Shown here: one piece after another, positions 25,641 through 35,421 of the stretch
How positions within the stretch are numbered: the stretch's first letter is position 1
Layout: each line of letters starts with the position of its first letter
NCBI GenBank assembly: GCA_013297675.1
Contig: JAAFHZ010000012.1
Span: forward strand, 1-54,655
Origin: Synechococcales cyanobacterium bin59.metabat.ball.084
GTDB lineage: Bacteria > Cyanobacteriota > Cyanobacteriia > Cyanobacteriales > Chamaesiphonaceae
Reading direction: 5' to 3'
DNA length: 54,655 bases
Made by a program: the position numbers and the translations under genes
The notes under the pieces: generated by a model
The model's input: only the letters and a program-made list of their open reading frames with translations
Databases searched by the model: none
Told to the model about the DNA's origin: nothing

Positions 25641-25752
25641 CTCTCAGCATTGAGCTTTACGAGCTATTTTCTCCCGTAAAAATAAATTTATATGCCAAAT
25701 CTATCTTAATATTTTAAGGCGGCTATCTAATATAAATTTCCTGTCAGATTTG

Positions 25753-27315
25753 ATGTCCTATCTTTCTAGCTCAAAAGTACCTCATCAGCAATCTAATCAC
25801 TCTGGGATAGCTCGATCGATCAAGTTCATCGCTTTTAGTCTGGCTATTGCGATCGCTTATGCTCTGATGGCTAAAGTGAGTATTAATTTTGCCACCTTAC
25901 CAGGCAAAGTTACCGCAGTCTGGCTGCCATCAGGTTTAACTACCGCATTAGTGGCCTGGTGTGGCAGACGAGCCTTACTCGGAGTTGCTCTAGGGTCAAT
26001 GGTGGGTTCATTGCCCGATTTATTGACTATGAATCCACCCCTGCCATTTCCCAGCATCATTTTTTTGAATCTGGCGTTTGCTGTGGCCAACTGTCTGCAA
26101 CCTTTAGCAAATATTGCCGTAATCCGACGGTTGGCTGGTCTGCCACCGACTTTTACCCAGATTCGATCGGTTTTAGTCTTCATTTCATCTACTCCGGTCG
26201 GCCCAGCTATCTCTGCTACGATTGGCATTACTAGCCTATGTTTGGTTCAAGTTGCCCCATGGGAAAGCTATTGCTTTCTTTGGCTTACTTGGTGTCTATC
26301 TAGTACTTTGGCGAACTTACTGTTTACACCGCCGCTACTGTTTTTGCAACAACAATCCCAGTTTAAGCTGCCTTGTCGCTGGGGGGAGAGTACGCTGGTT
26401 TTAGGATTGGGTTTAGGCTTGAGCTGGCTGGCCTTTATTAAAGGCTATCCTCTGGAATATATGTTTCTGCCCATATTTATTTGGACTACTCTTCGATCGG
26501 GCGGATTTTTTACCAGCCTTTTTGTCAGTCTGGTGTCAGCAATTGCAATTTTTGCTAATTCCCAAGGGCTAGGGATATATGTTGCCAATTCTCCCACAAT
26601 CTCTTTTCTACTCTTACAGTCTTTTATTGCGGTGTGTTCTGTCACAACTTTGGTGTTGGCAGCGGCTATCCAGGAGCGTAAATCAGCGGAAATTTTACTC
26701 CAGCAAACACTGGCATCTTTAGAACAGCAAGTTGCCGATCGTACTGCCGAGCTAACCAGAGAAATCAGCGATCGTAAACTACTAGAAACTCAGCTTCAGC
26801 AGCAAGTTCGTCAAGATCAGCTCACTGGAATCTCTAATCGGCTCCACTTTAAAGAGGCTTCTGAGTTGGAGTGGCGGCGCTGTAAGCGGAATCAACAGCC
26901 TTTTTCTTTAATTTTATTGGATATTGATGAGTTCAAAAACTACAACGATACCTACGGACATGTGGCTGGTGATGCTTGTTTGATCCAGGTGGCTAATATG
27001 TTATCTACGGTGGTAGGTCGGGCTGGTGATTTGGTCGCTCGCTATGGAGGGGAAGAGTTTGTGATTTTGTTGCCAGAAACAAATGCGGCAGGAGCAGCTC
27101 ACATTGCTGGTTTGGTGCGTCAACGCTTACAGGAACAACAAATTCCTCATTGTGGTTCTACAGTTTCTAGCTATGTAACTGTCAGTATGGGTGTTGCTAC
27201 CTATCTCCCCAGTGCTAGTTTGCAGGTAGATGATGTGATTCAGGCTGCTGATGAGGCTTTGTATGAATCTAAACGACAGGGGCGCGATCGATTGACAGCT
27301 ACAATTAATACGTAG
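25753..27315 (+). CDS. MASE1-GGDEF diguanylate cyclase
   Basis: About 520 residues from the ATG at 25753 (a TTG lies directly before it in frame). The N-terminal ~300 residues are a multi-spanning MASE1-type membrane sensor (WLPSGLTTALVAWCGRRALL). A short coiled coil (LEQQVADRTAELTREISDRK) connects it to a GGDEF domain with intact active-site GGEEF (432-436) and inhibitory RxxD site (RAGD) five residues upstream. It should synthesise cyclic di-GMP in response to an unknown signal. Confidence 0.92.
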   Translation: MSYLSSSKVPHQQSNHSGIARSIKFIAFSLAIAIAYALMAKVSINFATLPGKVTAVWLPSGLTTALVAWCGRRALLGVALGSMVGSLPDLLTMNPPLPFPSIIFLNLAFAVANCLQPLANIAVIRRLAGLPPTFTQIRSVLVFISSTPVGPAISATIGITSLCLVQVAPWESYCFLWLTWCLSSTLANLLFTPPLLFLQQQSQFKLPCRWGESTLVLGLGLGLSWLAFIKGYPLEYMFLPIFIWTTLRSGGFFTSLFVSLVSAIAIFANSQGLGIYVANSPTISFLLLQSFIAVCSVTTLVLAAAIQERKSAEILLQQTLASLEQQVADRTAELTREISDRKLLETQLQQQVRQDQLTGISNRLHFKEASELEWRRCKRNQQPFSLILLDIDEFKNYNDTYGHVAGDACLIQVANMLSTVVGRAGDLVARYGGEEFVILLPETNAAGAAHIAGLVRQRLQEQQIPHCGSTVSSYVTVSMGVATYLPSASLQVDDVIQAADEALYESKRQGRDRLTATINT

Positions 27316-27398
27316 ATTGTAAAGCCTCTCTAGCAAGCAGGATTTTTGCTTAACTTCTCTAATTCAACTCCTCTGATGAAAAAATCCCTGCACTCCAC

Positions 27399-28169
27399 AT
27401 GACAACTATTAATCAAGCCGCCGCTGCAAACTTTATCTATCGACCACCGGCCAGCGCCCACAATGCTCGAAGAATTCTGCTCAAGCCTAACCTGGGCTAT
27501 CCTAAACCGGCACCAGTGACTGTTAGTATGCCAATCTTGCAAGCCGTACTGCAAGGATTACGAGCCGCTAGCCCCCAAGCAGAAATTTTGATTGTTGAAG
27601 GAGTCTGTTCACCAGTGAGCCTGGTAGATATTGCTGCTAAACTAGGCGTGTATCAACTGTTGGATGAAGGAATGCAGCTATTAGATGCTGATGACTTACC
27701 GATTATTGAATATCCCAATACTGCTAAGCAGCCCATACGCTATGAAACTATGTGGGCACCAGCTTTGCTCCAAGAAGTAGATTGTAGAATTAGTTTAGGT
27801 ACTCTCAAGCGCACCACTCTGAAGGGAGAACTACTGATTTCGGCCAGTTTGAAAAATCTTTACGGCCTGTTTCCTCGCGCCAAATACAAGGCCCGGAGCC
27901 GCAATTCACGGGGACAACTGCACCGTCCCAGCGTGCCCGCAATTTTACAGGATGTTTATTTCTCGATCGGCCATCTGTTTGATGGAGCCGTAGTCGATGC
28001 TGATCAGCGTCTGGTTAGCTCAGACTGGCAGCCCGATCGAGGGCAAACTATCCAATCAGGTCAGGTGTTTTGGGGTGATAGTTTGTTAGAAGTCGATCGC
28101 AGAGCTTGCCAAGTGCTTGGGGAAGCTATCCCTAACTATTTAGAAACAATCCAAAAACTGCTCTGTTAA
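27399..28169 (+). CDS. DUF362-family protein
   Basis: 256 residues from the ATG at 27399. The pattern ARRILLKPNLGYPK, an ILIVEGV strand, DCRISLGTLKRTTLKGELLI and SLKNLYGLFPRAKY match the DUF362 family, whose function is unknown. No cysteine-rich ferredoxin segment is seen. It stands alone on the plus strand after the diguanylate cyclase. Confidence 0.8.
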   Translation: MTTINQAAAANFIYRPPASAHNARRILLKPNLGYPKPAPVTVSMPILQAVLQGLRAASPQAEILIVEGVCSPVSLVDIAAKLGVYQLLDEGMQLLDADDLPIIEYPNTAKQPIRYETMWAPALLQEVDCRISLGTLKRTTLKGELLISASLKNLYGLFPRAKYKARSRNSRGQLHRPSVPAILQDVYFSIGHLFDGAVVDADQRLVSSDWQPDRGQTIQSGQVFWGDSLLEVDRRACQVLGEAIPNYLETIQKLLC

Positions 28170-28370
28170 AATCTGATAGTTCTTGGCAGAATTAGAATTG
28201 TACAGCGATTATTCGTCGATCGCTCTCAGTTTTTGAACCCCAGCAACAAAACTCCTTCGATCGATGTTTGGGGGGCAGCCTGATCGAAATCAAAAAGGGG
28301 CATAATAATACTTGTGCTTTATGATAGTACTTCTACTTAAGCATGTGCACCACTGAAACGTGAGGGTAAA

Positions 28371-28408
28371 CCAGCAAAACGCAAAAAACAAAAATTGCGT
28401 TTTGCTGG
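28371..28408. repeat. 14-bp perfect inverted repeat upstream of the Fic gene
   Basis: CCAGCAAAACGCAA (28371-28384) is the exact inverted complement of TTGCGTTTTGCTGG (28395-28408), with an A-rich 10-nt spacer. It lies about 50 bp before the Fic gene start. It could be an operator, an RNA leader hairpin, or a small mobile-element relic. Confidence 0.7.
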
Positions 28409-28456
28409 CAAAATTTGATATGCTGTAGGTAATCCAATCGATAGATAAGATAATTT

Positions 28457-29836
28457 ATGGCAAGAATTAGATTACCTACACCTTTTATACAGTTAATACA
28501 GGGCTTAAAACCAGAAACACTGCTGCTATTGATATCCAAATATCAGACAAAATATCAGGCAACAAATTCTAAAGGACAGTATCTACATTGGAATGATTTT
28601 AAATGGCGAGTTGAGAAAGGTGATGAAGAAGTTGCTGCCTGGATAGCAACTAAGATGGCTCGTCAATCTATCACTAAAGATTTAGTGAATTTACAAGCAG
28701 TGGATAATAAATGCTTTAGTTACTGCATTCCTAATTCGTTGTTTGCTCAGTTACACTCGATCGATACAATGGCTGGTGGTGGCAAGAAAATTAGTGATGG
28801 TTCACTGGTATCTTCTGATGATAAAAACCGATATTTGGTGAAAAGCTTGATGATCGAAGAAGCCATTACTTCATCTCAACTAGAAGGAGCTTCAACTACC
28901 AGAGAAATTGCCAAAGACATGATCCAAAAAGGCTTAGAGCCAAAGGACAAATCTCAACAGATGATTTTAAATAATTATTTGTTAATGAAAAAGGCTGTAG
29001 AGCGAAAAGATGAAGATTTATCGATAGAATTAATTTTAGAGCTACATGAAATTGCTACTCGCAAGGCAATTGAAAATCATGCTGCTTGTGGTGAATTTCG
29101 ACAATCTAATAATATTGTTATTTCTAATTTATATAATGAAAATACTTTCTATCCACCTGACCATGAAACAATTGTATCCAGGCTAACGAATCTCTGTGAA
29201 TTTGCCAATATTGATCACAGCCAAAACGAACCCAGTAATTTTATTCATCCGATTGTAAAGGCAATTATTTTGCACTTTATGATCGGATATATTCATCCTT
29301 TTGGTGATGGCAATGGTAGAACTGCAAGAGCAATTTTTTATTGGAGTATCCTTAAGTCTGGCTATTGGCTATTTGAATATGTTTCAATCAGCAAATTGAT
29401 TCAAGAAAAACGTAATGATTATGACAAATCTTTTATTTATACTGAAACTGATGATTTCGATCTTACTTATTTTATTTATAACCAAGTTGAAACTATCGAC
29501 AAAGCAGTAAAGATTCTGTATGAGCATATAGAGAAAAAACAGCGGGATTTTTATAATTTCATAGGTTGGGTAGAGAAAAATCCAATAGCAAAGAAGCTAA
29601 AACGAGAACAGTTAGAAATATTAAAAGAAGCTGTAAAGTCTCCAGGCAGAGAATTTACAGCAAACCAAGTGGCAGATGATTTTGGTGTTTCTATTAACAC
29701 AGCGAGAAATTATCTGAATAAATTGGTTTCGGAAGAATTTTTAGTTCAAGCCAAAACGAAGAATGGTAAAACAGTAGTTTATTTAGCTCCTGTCAGCCTG
29801 AGATCAAAATTAAACCTTTCATCTCTGGAAAAATAG
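28457..29836 (+). CDS. Fic family protein with N-terminal inhibitory helix and C-terminal wHTH
   Basis: 459 residues. The Fic motif HPFGDGNGRTAR occupies residues 280-291, complete for AMPylation-type transfer. An (S/T)xxxE(G/N) autoinhibitory motif, SSQLEG, with Glu143 identifies a class II Fic. The C-terminal ~80 residues form a winged helix (REFTANQVADDFGVSINTAR). Such Fic-wHTH proteins may AMPylate a protein target and bind their own promoter; the 14-bp inverted repeat upstream is a candidate site. AT-rich composition and absence of HIP1 words around it suggest transfer. Confidence 0.92.
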   Translation: MARIRLPTPFIQLIQGLKPETLLLLISKYQTKYQATNSKGQYLHWNDFKWRVEKGDEEVAAWIATKMARQSITKDLVNLQAVDNKCFSYCIPNSLFAQLHSIDTMAGGGKKISDGSLVSSDDKNRYLVKSLMIEEAITSSQLEGASTTREIAKDMIQKGLEPKDKSQQMILNNYLLMKKAVERKDEDLSIELILELHEIATRKAIENHAACGEFRQSNNIVISNLYNENTFYPPDHETIVSRLTNLCEFANIDHSQNEPSNFIHPIVKAIILHFMIGYIHPFGDGNGRTARAIFYWSILKSGYWLFEYVSISKLIQEKRNDYDKSFIYTETDDFDLTYFIYNQVETIDKAVKILYEHIEKKQRDFYNFIGWVEKNPIAKKLKREQLEILKEAVKSPGREFTANQVADDFGVSINTARNYLNKLVSEEFLVQAKTKNGKTVVYLAPVSLRSKLNLSSLEK

Positions 29837-29862
29837 CCACTGATTACAAGTTCTATCATTAA

Positions 29863-31911
29863 CTATTTCCAGTCTTTCCAGTTGTTATTGAAAATCGAAG
29901 TGCCAGGAAACACCGTGGGATTATCTTGGCGCTCTAAGCGATTACGTAACTCTTGAAGCTGAGGATTCGCCCGAGGGAGATTTTCTACCAACTGGTAAGG
30001 CAATACCCCTTTTTCTAAAGCATAGGCGATCGTCGTCCCCGCAGCCGCCCCCGCCGACCACTCAAAAGCCTGTACTCGATAAGCCGCCGCCGCTATATGA
30101 CTAGTAGCAATCCCCTTACCCGCTACCAGCATATTGTCGATCTTCTGGGGAATCATCGCTCTCAGTGGCACCTGGAAAGGATAGGCTTGGCCCTCACCAT
30201 TTCTACCACCCAACCGCTCCAGATTTGCCGGAGCTTCAGCAGGACTACTCTGCATACAAGGGTGGAAATCGATCGCATAGTGACCAATCCCCACCGTATC
30301 GGGATAAACTGTAGCCCGCTGGCGCTGCTTAAGTTCAACCTGAACTCCAGGATCTTGCAGACGATCGATCGCGCCATTACCATCAGCTAATCTGGCACCC
30401 AATAACCGGCGCTCCTGCTCGGTCAAGCTCTCAATGCGACCTGGCTTCCACAAATCATTGCGCGAAATATCAGTTTCGGTAATTACAAACCCCTGGCTAT
30501 AACCAAAACTAGGGCGACCAATAATTCGCCGACTCTCCCGGATATAAGGATATTTAGATAAACCATTGGCAGTGCCCATGGGAGAATCTAAGCCTTGCAG
30601 ATAGCGCTGGTTTGGATTTGGTGTTTTTTGCCAAGCTTCTTTAGCCAAAGCGGCACGGCTATCGGTAGTGCCCGCCACTAACCAATAGTAAAAGCCCTGA
30701 GCAATTTCTTCGCCTTTTTGCAGGGTTTCTGGCCGCAGACCACCCAGCCAACCACCGGGTTTTAGCTGACCACTGGCGGCTAACTGTTCATCATCCAAAA
30801 TTAAATTGTCTTGACTGCTGCCCGGTCGATAGTCGTTACCCCAAGTCCAGTTTTGCATAGAGATATCCCCCGGTGCTGGAGCGGTATAGCCAATGCCACC
30901 AAAAGTCATTTTTTGGCCTGTGCCCTTGCTCATAATCCGCCGATAGCTATAAACCAACCCAAAGTCGGCCAAGCGTTTTAGCTCATAGCTATAGTAAGGG
31001 GCATACTGCTGATAGAACTTTGGCTCTACTTGGGGCTGGGGAGTCTCAGTCGTAGCCATGGCAAAGGGATAGGTAAAGCCCTGGGTGCAATATCGATCGC
31101 CTTTTTCATCGGGTGAAGAAGGCTCGGCAGCACTACGGGGATCGATGCCTAATTTATGCGGAATACCAGCCAAGGCAATCAATTCACCAGTTTCGGTAGC
31201 TTCTACTACATACCAATCTGCCACTGCCGGTTTAGCGGATTTAGTAAGATCGATTTTGGCGGGGCTGGGAGCGAAGCGAATAGTTTCTTTACGGAACCGA
31301 GGAGAATTTTCGTAAGTGTAGGCATCGGTAATAGTTTGAGATAGGGGTAAGCTGTTGATGGGAGCAGTACCCGGTTGGGGGGAATGTTGAATGCCGATCG
31401 CGGCTGCTATTTGTTGACCTTGGCCTTTGGGGGCTATTTGCAGGTCTTTGATTACCGTGTTTGGATACCACTTGAGCTGTCCACCTCCTTTGGTCGCTGC
31501 TTTTTTCAACATCTCAGTCAAAATCAAGTGACCATCTTTAGGCAAAAAGCAAGATTCGCTCACCCAACAGGCTCCTGGATTTAACTTGCCATAGCGATCT
31601 TTGATGCTCTGGCGCAGTTCTTTATAGCCCCGAGGAAAAATTCCTTCTTTGCGCTGGGTGGGTCGTTCATCTAAGGCCGAAACCCCTTGGCTAGAAATTT
31701 GACCACCTACCCAGTCGGTGATATCGGTCATACAGACTTTTTTGCCAGCTAGTAAGGCTTCATAGGCGGTAGCAGCGCCACTAAACCCGCCGCCGACTAC
31801 TAAAATATCGCAGGTAACGGTGGTGATACTTGCTGGAGTGACAGCGAAGGTGGATTGCTGGACAGCCAGAAAAGCTACGGTATTAGCGAGTAATAGAGCA
31901 GTGGATTTCAT
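29863..31911 (-). CDS. Exported FAD-dependent oxidoreductase
   Basis: 682 residues. An N-terminal signal segment (LLLANTVAFLAVQQSTFAV) precedes a Rossmann FAD-binding motif VVGGGFSGAA (G40, G42, G45), and a second FAD-contact block DNMLVAGKGIATSHIAAAA lies near the C-terminus. This fits the FAD_oxidored family of secreted or periplasmic flavoproteins with unknown substrate. GC-richer and HIP1-containing compared with the flanking Fic and HEPN-module genes. Confidence 0.85.
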   Translation of the reverse strand: MKSTALLLANTVAFLAVQQSTFAVTPASITTVTCDILVVGGGFSGAATAYEALLAGKKVCMTDITDWVGGQISSQGVSALDERPTQRKEGIFPRGYKELRQSIKDRYGKLNPGACWVSESCFLPKDGHLILTEMLKKAATKGGGQLKWYPNTVIKDLQIAPKGQGQQIAAAIGIQHSPQPGTAPINSLPLSQTITDAYTYENSPRFRKETIRFAPSPAKIDLTKSAKPAVADWYVVEATETGELIALAGIPHKLGIDPRSAAEPSSPDEKGDRYCTQGFTYPFAMATTETPQPQVEPKFYQQYAPYYSYELKRLADFGLVYSYRRIMSKGTGQKMTFGGIGYTAPAPGDISMQNWTWGNDYRPGSSQDNLILDDEQLAASGQLKPGGWLGGLRPETLQKGEEIAQGFYYWLVAGTTDSRAALAKEAWQKTPNPNQRYLQGLDSPMGTANGLSKYPYIRESRRIIGRPSFGYSQGFVITETDISRNDLWKPGRIESLTEQERRLLGARLADGNGAIDRLQDPGVQVELKQRQRATVYPDTVGIGHYAIDFHPCMQSSPAEAPANLERLGGRNGEGQAYPFQVPLRAMIPQKIDNMLVAGKGIATSHIAAAAYRVQAFEWSAGAAAGTTIAYALEKGVLPYQLVENLPRANPQLQELRNRLERQDNPTVFPGTSIFNNNWKDWK

Positions 31912-31964
31912 TAGGTGCGATCGGGTAGATGGTTTTGGTTATTTTCTCACAAAAAGTTACCAGG

Positions 31965-33452
31965 CTACTTGGGACGCTTTACTCCTCCTTTGCGTTTGAC
32001 TTGAAACCCATACAAATAAATTTCAGGCATGTTAATTCGCCCATCAGAACGACTTTCAACAACTCCCAATTGCAATAAATATTTCAAAATTTCTTCAGGA
32101 TTACTGGCCGGTGGTTGTCTGTCAGTTCTCCAGATAGTGGATTTTACCGCCTCTAAAAACTTATCCTTTGGCACTGGAGCTTCCAGCCCCTTCAGGCTTA
32201 TTTTAAGGGACTCTAACCAAGGATATTCTTCACCTAACTCTAGGATTCGTGCTTCGGAGGTATCCATTAAAGCTCCTTGTAAATTGGATGGCTGCAGAAG
32301 TGCTCCAGTCTGAAACAGTTGTTGAATTCGCTGTTTTGCAGCTAAGGCAAATAGTTTAAGGAATGAGCGTGGTGCAATTCGGCCACTGGCATCTTGAAGA
32401 TGATTAGGTATCCAGCGATAAGTAAAACCCTTTTTCGGAGTAGTTCCCATATACTTTCCAATCATTTTTTCTATCAATTCTTCAAATAGTTTCTCATCTG
32501 ATGAAACAGCCCAGCCTAATCCGTTTTGATTATTGTTGTTAATTAGTTCTGGGATATTTTGTAAGTACTCAACCATCTCACTGCCAGAGTTCGCAAGCCT
32601 TTTAATTAATAGTTGATATAGCCATGAATGCTTCCACTCCAATTTAACTTGATGAGCTTTTAACTTAGAGGCATCTGGAAATTTTAAAAAGTCTTCTTGA
32701 AATAAATCAGTCCGCAAAAAGATTTTAGGTCGTATTCTATCCCACCGTCGAAAACGTTCCAGCCACAGAGCTAAAAGTTCACGGATCGGATTTGCTAAAG
32801 AAGTATAAGAAGTAACTAATCTGTCTAGTTCATCATAGCTAACAAATAGCCATTCATCTACTTCAAACAGCTTTTGATCTAATTCATCCAAAATGGAGTT
32901 TAATTGCTCAAAGTTCTGATAAACAATAGATTGCCAATCTGATAAGAGTGATAATCTATCTCTTAGAGCCATAGCTATCTCCGCATCCATTTTTTCAACA
33001 ATAAAACCTTTGAATTTAAAGTCTTCTTGCTGTAAGAGTATGCCTAAAACCAGACCAACCCAAAAGCTTCGCCATTGAATATTATCGGCATTAATCATAT
33101 GCTTTTCAATAATTTCTGGAGCTGGGAATTTTTTACTAACTTTCTTTGTTCTACCAAATCCAGCTATCCACGTTGTCTTATTTAAGTCTGGTAAAGATGT
33201 GATATTTAAACTTCTAACTAAATATTCTCTTCCAGAGGGAATCGCCAGTAATCGAAATAGTTCTGTTTTCCCGACACCACGACCGCCTAGTATTAATAAT
33301 GTACTAGGTTCTAGAGCATAACGATAATCAACTATGGGCAAGAAGTTGTTCAAAAATTCTTGGTCTTGATCGCTTTCTTGTTCAGCCGTTCCGCCGCCAG
33401 GCGCAATATTAATAATTAGCTCAAGTAATCTTCTATTATTGACTTCATTCAT
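31965..33452 (-). CDS. P-loop ATPase of a HEPN/ATPase module
   Basis: 495 residues with Walker A GGRGVGKT (56-63) in LLILGGRGVGKTELFRLLA. The middle has SYDELDRL, a possible Walker B/sensor region, and the C-terminus a winged-helix-like segment (LLQLGVVESRSDGRINMP). It resembles P-loop ATPases next to ParA-like proteins in uncharacterised conflict loci. Its start codon overlaps the upstream ATPase stop by 4 bp (ATGA), so translation is coupled. Confidence 0.75.
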   Translation of the reverse strand: MNEVNNRRLLELIINIAPGGGTAEQESDQDQEFLNNFLPIVDYRYALEPSTLLILGGRGVGKTELFRLLAIPSGREYLVRSLNITSLPDLNKTTWIAGFGRTKKVSKKFPAPEIIEKHMINADNIQWRSFWVGLVLGILLQQEDFKFKGFIVEKMDAEIAMALRDRLSLLSDWQSIVYQNFEQLNSILDELDQKLFEVDEWLFVSYDELDRLVTSYTSLANPIRELLALWLERFRRWDRIRPKIFLRTDLFQEDFLKFPDASKLKAHQVKLEWKHSWLYQLLIKRLANSGSEMVEYLQNIPELINNNNQNGLGWAVSSDEKLFEELIEKMIGKYMGTTPKKGFTYRWIPNHLQDASGRIAPRSFLKLFALAAKQRIQQLFQTGALLQPSNLQGALMDTSEARILELGEEYPWLESLKISLKGLEAPVPKDKFLEAVKSTIWRTDRQPPASNPEEILKYLLQLGVVESRSDGRINMPEIYLYGFQVKRKGGVKRPK

Positions 33453-34828
33453 GACCTTGACTCATCCAAATTATTAAATTTACGTTGGAAAATTTCGCAC
33501 AGTTTTTCGGCAATTTTAGAATAAGGTTCATCTGTCATTATTCTAATAAGATTAGAAACTCGATCGAGTTCGTCAAGCACTGTATCATCAGAAAAAAGAG
33601 CGATGTCTCCACGCAAACTATCTTGGTATGGCATGACGATCGGCAAGAATGGAGCACTTTCATCATTAGAATTAGGAACATCTTCAGATTCAGAGTAATA
33701 ATTTTCTTTGAACACAAGGTAGGCTTGCTCTCTAAAACTTGTCAACTCTTTGCCTCTTCCGGGTATGCTAATTGCTGGAGCCATTGCATGAACAAGAATC
33801 AGTGGTAAACGATCATCAATTTCAGGTTTTCCTAGATGACGAATAATATGAGTTAATCCTGTCCAACTTTGGCGTGATTGAGTGCCAAACATGACCACAC
33901 CATGAGAAAGGTTTGTAATAGCTAATCCACCAATATCATGAAAACCAGCTCGTGCATCCATTAAAATAAAATCTAACGGTCTTACGCTAGCTTCTAATTC
34001 CCTCAACATTTCTTTCATTATACTTTTCAAATCACTCATTACAAGATTTTGAAAATCTAACCGAGCCAGCTTTTCCAAGTAATTTTTATCTACTGTTCCA
34101 GCCGAAAACAAATGAATAACTTGACCTTCCTCTCCTAATAAAATTTGATCACTTATTGGACTTGTTCTTAGTCTCCAATCATTTTTCTGAATGGGCTTTT
34201 CTAGTAGGTAATCAATCACACCAACGTCACTAGAGCTATCCGGCAAAAGAATCGTAGCCACACCTGGTGCTTCTAAATCAAGGTCAACAATCGCAACGCG
34301 ATGACCATTACGAGCCAATGTTAATGCTGTTGCGACAAGGGCACTAGTTCTACCTCCTCCTCCTTTAAAGGAGAAGAAAGATACAATGGCCGGTTTGTGC
34401 CCATCATAAACTAGCTCTTCTGACCAAGGTAATTGACTCGATCTACTTTCCGTCCATGCCTGCTTAGCAATATGACGCTCCAGTATGTACCAGCGGGGTA
34501 GAACTAACTCATTGTCCCATTCTGCCCGGAGCCTATCGTTTTTAACGATATCAATTAGAGTTCCATAAGCATCATTATTATTTTTTGGTATCCAGATATC
34601 TTTCCCATAATAATTTCCAAGTTTTTCAGAAAGCAATGCACCTAAAATAGCCGTGTCTGATTCTTCAATAAAATTATCTTGTTGTGGTTCTAAGAACAGT
34701 CTGATTTTCCCTTGCACATCCCGAATAATTGTGACTGAATCTAGCTTCGGAACTAGTAAGGTCAGTATATTTACGTCTTGAAAGCATTCTTTTACTCGAT
34801 CAAACGTTTCACCAAAGTTAATCGCCAT
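33449..34828 (-). CDS. ParA/MinD-like ATPase with KGGGGRT variant motif
   Basis: 459 residues. After about 150 N-terminal residues, a deviant Walker A KGGGGRTS begins at Lys155 in SFFSFKGGGGRTSALVATAL, followed by VAIVDLDLEAPG (switch/Walker A'-like Asp). The usual KGGxGKT Lys is Arg here, as in the KGGVGR-variant ATPases. C-terminally DFILMDARAGFHDIGGL supplies the Walker B region. It is encoded 1 bp after the HEPN gene and overlaps the next ATPase gene by 4 bp. The role is unknown; regulation of the HEPN protein is plausible. Confidence 0.82.
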   Translation of the reverse strand: MAINFGETFDRVKECFQDVNILTLLVPKLDSVTIIRDVQGKIRLFLEPQQDNFIEESDTAILGALLSEKLGNYYGKDIWIPKNNNDAYGTLIDIVKNDRLRAEWDNELVLPRWYILERHIAKQAWTESRSSQLPWSEELVYDGHKPAIVSFFSFKGGGGRTSALVATALTLARNGHRVAIVDLDLEAPGVATILLPDSSSDVGVIDYLLEKPIQKNDWRLRTSPISDQILLGEEGQVIHLFSAGTVDKNYLEKLARLDFQNLVMSDLKSIMKEMLRELEASVRPLDFILMDARAGFHDIGGLAITNLSHGVVMFGTQSRQSWTGLTHIIRHLGKPEIDDRLPLILVHAMAPAISIPGRGKELTSFREQAYLVFKENYYSESEDVPNSNDESAPFLPIVMPYQDSLRGDIALFSDDTVLDELDRVSNLIRIMTDEPYSKIAEKLCEIFQRKFNNLDESRS

Positions 34829-34829
34829 T

Positions 34830-35261
34830 TTAAATATCCTTACTGAAAATTAGGCCATCTAATACTAGTTTTAAGACTGTTTCTTTATATATTGCCTCGG
34901 CACGTTGAACAGCCAACTCTGCTTCAGCTTGACTCCAAAGGCCAGATCTAGCACATCTTCTCTCTGGATGACTTTTGGCTAAAACGGTTTCATCTATGCG
35001 AGAAATTGGGAGCTGTTGATCCAAGATCGGATACAGAGTTCGCAAGCGTTCCATGGCTTTTCCCTCAAGTTCTGTCAGGTCATGACCATATTTTTTAGCT
35101 GTACCCTGACCAGATTTGAAATTGTATTCAATAAGTACTTTGAAGGAACATTCTACAACGTAGCCCGCTAAATAAACAGCATTATCCCACCGCTGCGTAT
35201 CTGCAAGAATTTGGGCATCTTGAAGATGCCTGCTTGCTGCACTAGAAAAAGAGTCTGGCAT
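34830..35261 (-). CDS. HEPN-domain protein
   Basis: About 143 residues from the ATG at 35261 (an in-frame TTG lies seven codons upstream). The HEPN-type helix is recognisable in RWDNAVYLAGYVVECSFKVL. The classical RNase signature R-x4-6-H is not obvious in the expected C-terminal helix, though KSHPERRCARSG is nearby. It leads a tightly packed three-gene unit with two P-loop ATPases, a typical place for a nuclease or adaptor component of a conflict system. Confidence 0.75.
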   Translation of the reverse strand: MPDSFSSAASRHLQDAQILADTQRWDNAVYLAGYVVECSFKVLIEYNFKSGQGTAKKYGHDLTELEGKAMERLRTLYPILDQQLPISRIDETVLAKSHPERRCARSGLWSQAEAELAVQRAEAIYKETVLKLVLDGLIFSKDI

Positions 35262-35421
35262 AATCTTCTCGGGATGGAGCAATTAAAAATGCAGCTAGCA
35301 GTACCCAGGAAGTATATCCGATCAATCGATCGCTCATACCTGAATCTGATACACTGCCCTCGGGGCATACTATAGAGTATCTATCGACTTTAACATTGAG
35401 TTTGAAAAGGAATAGCGAACA

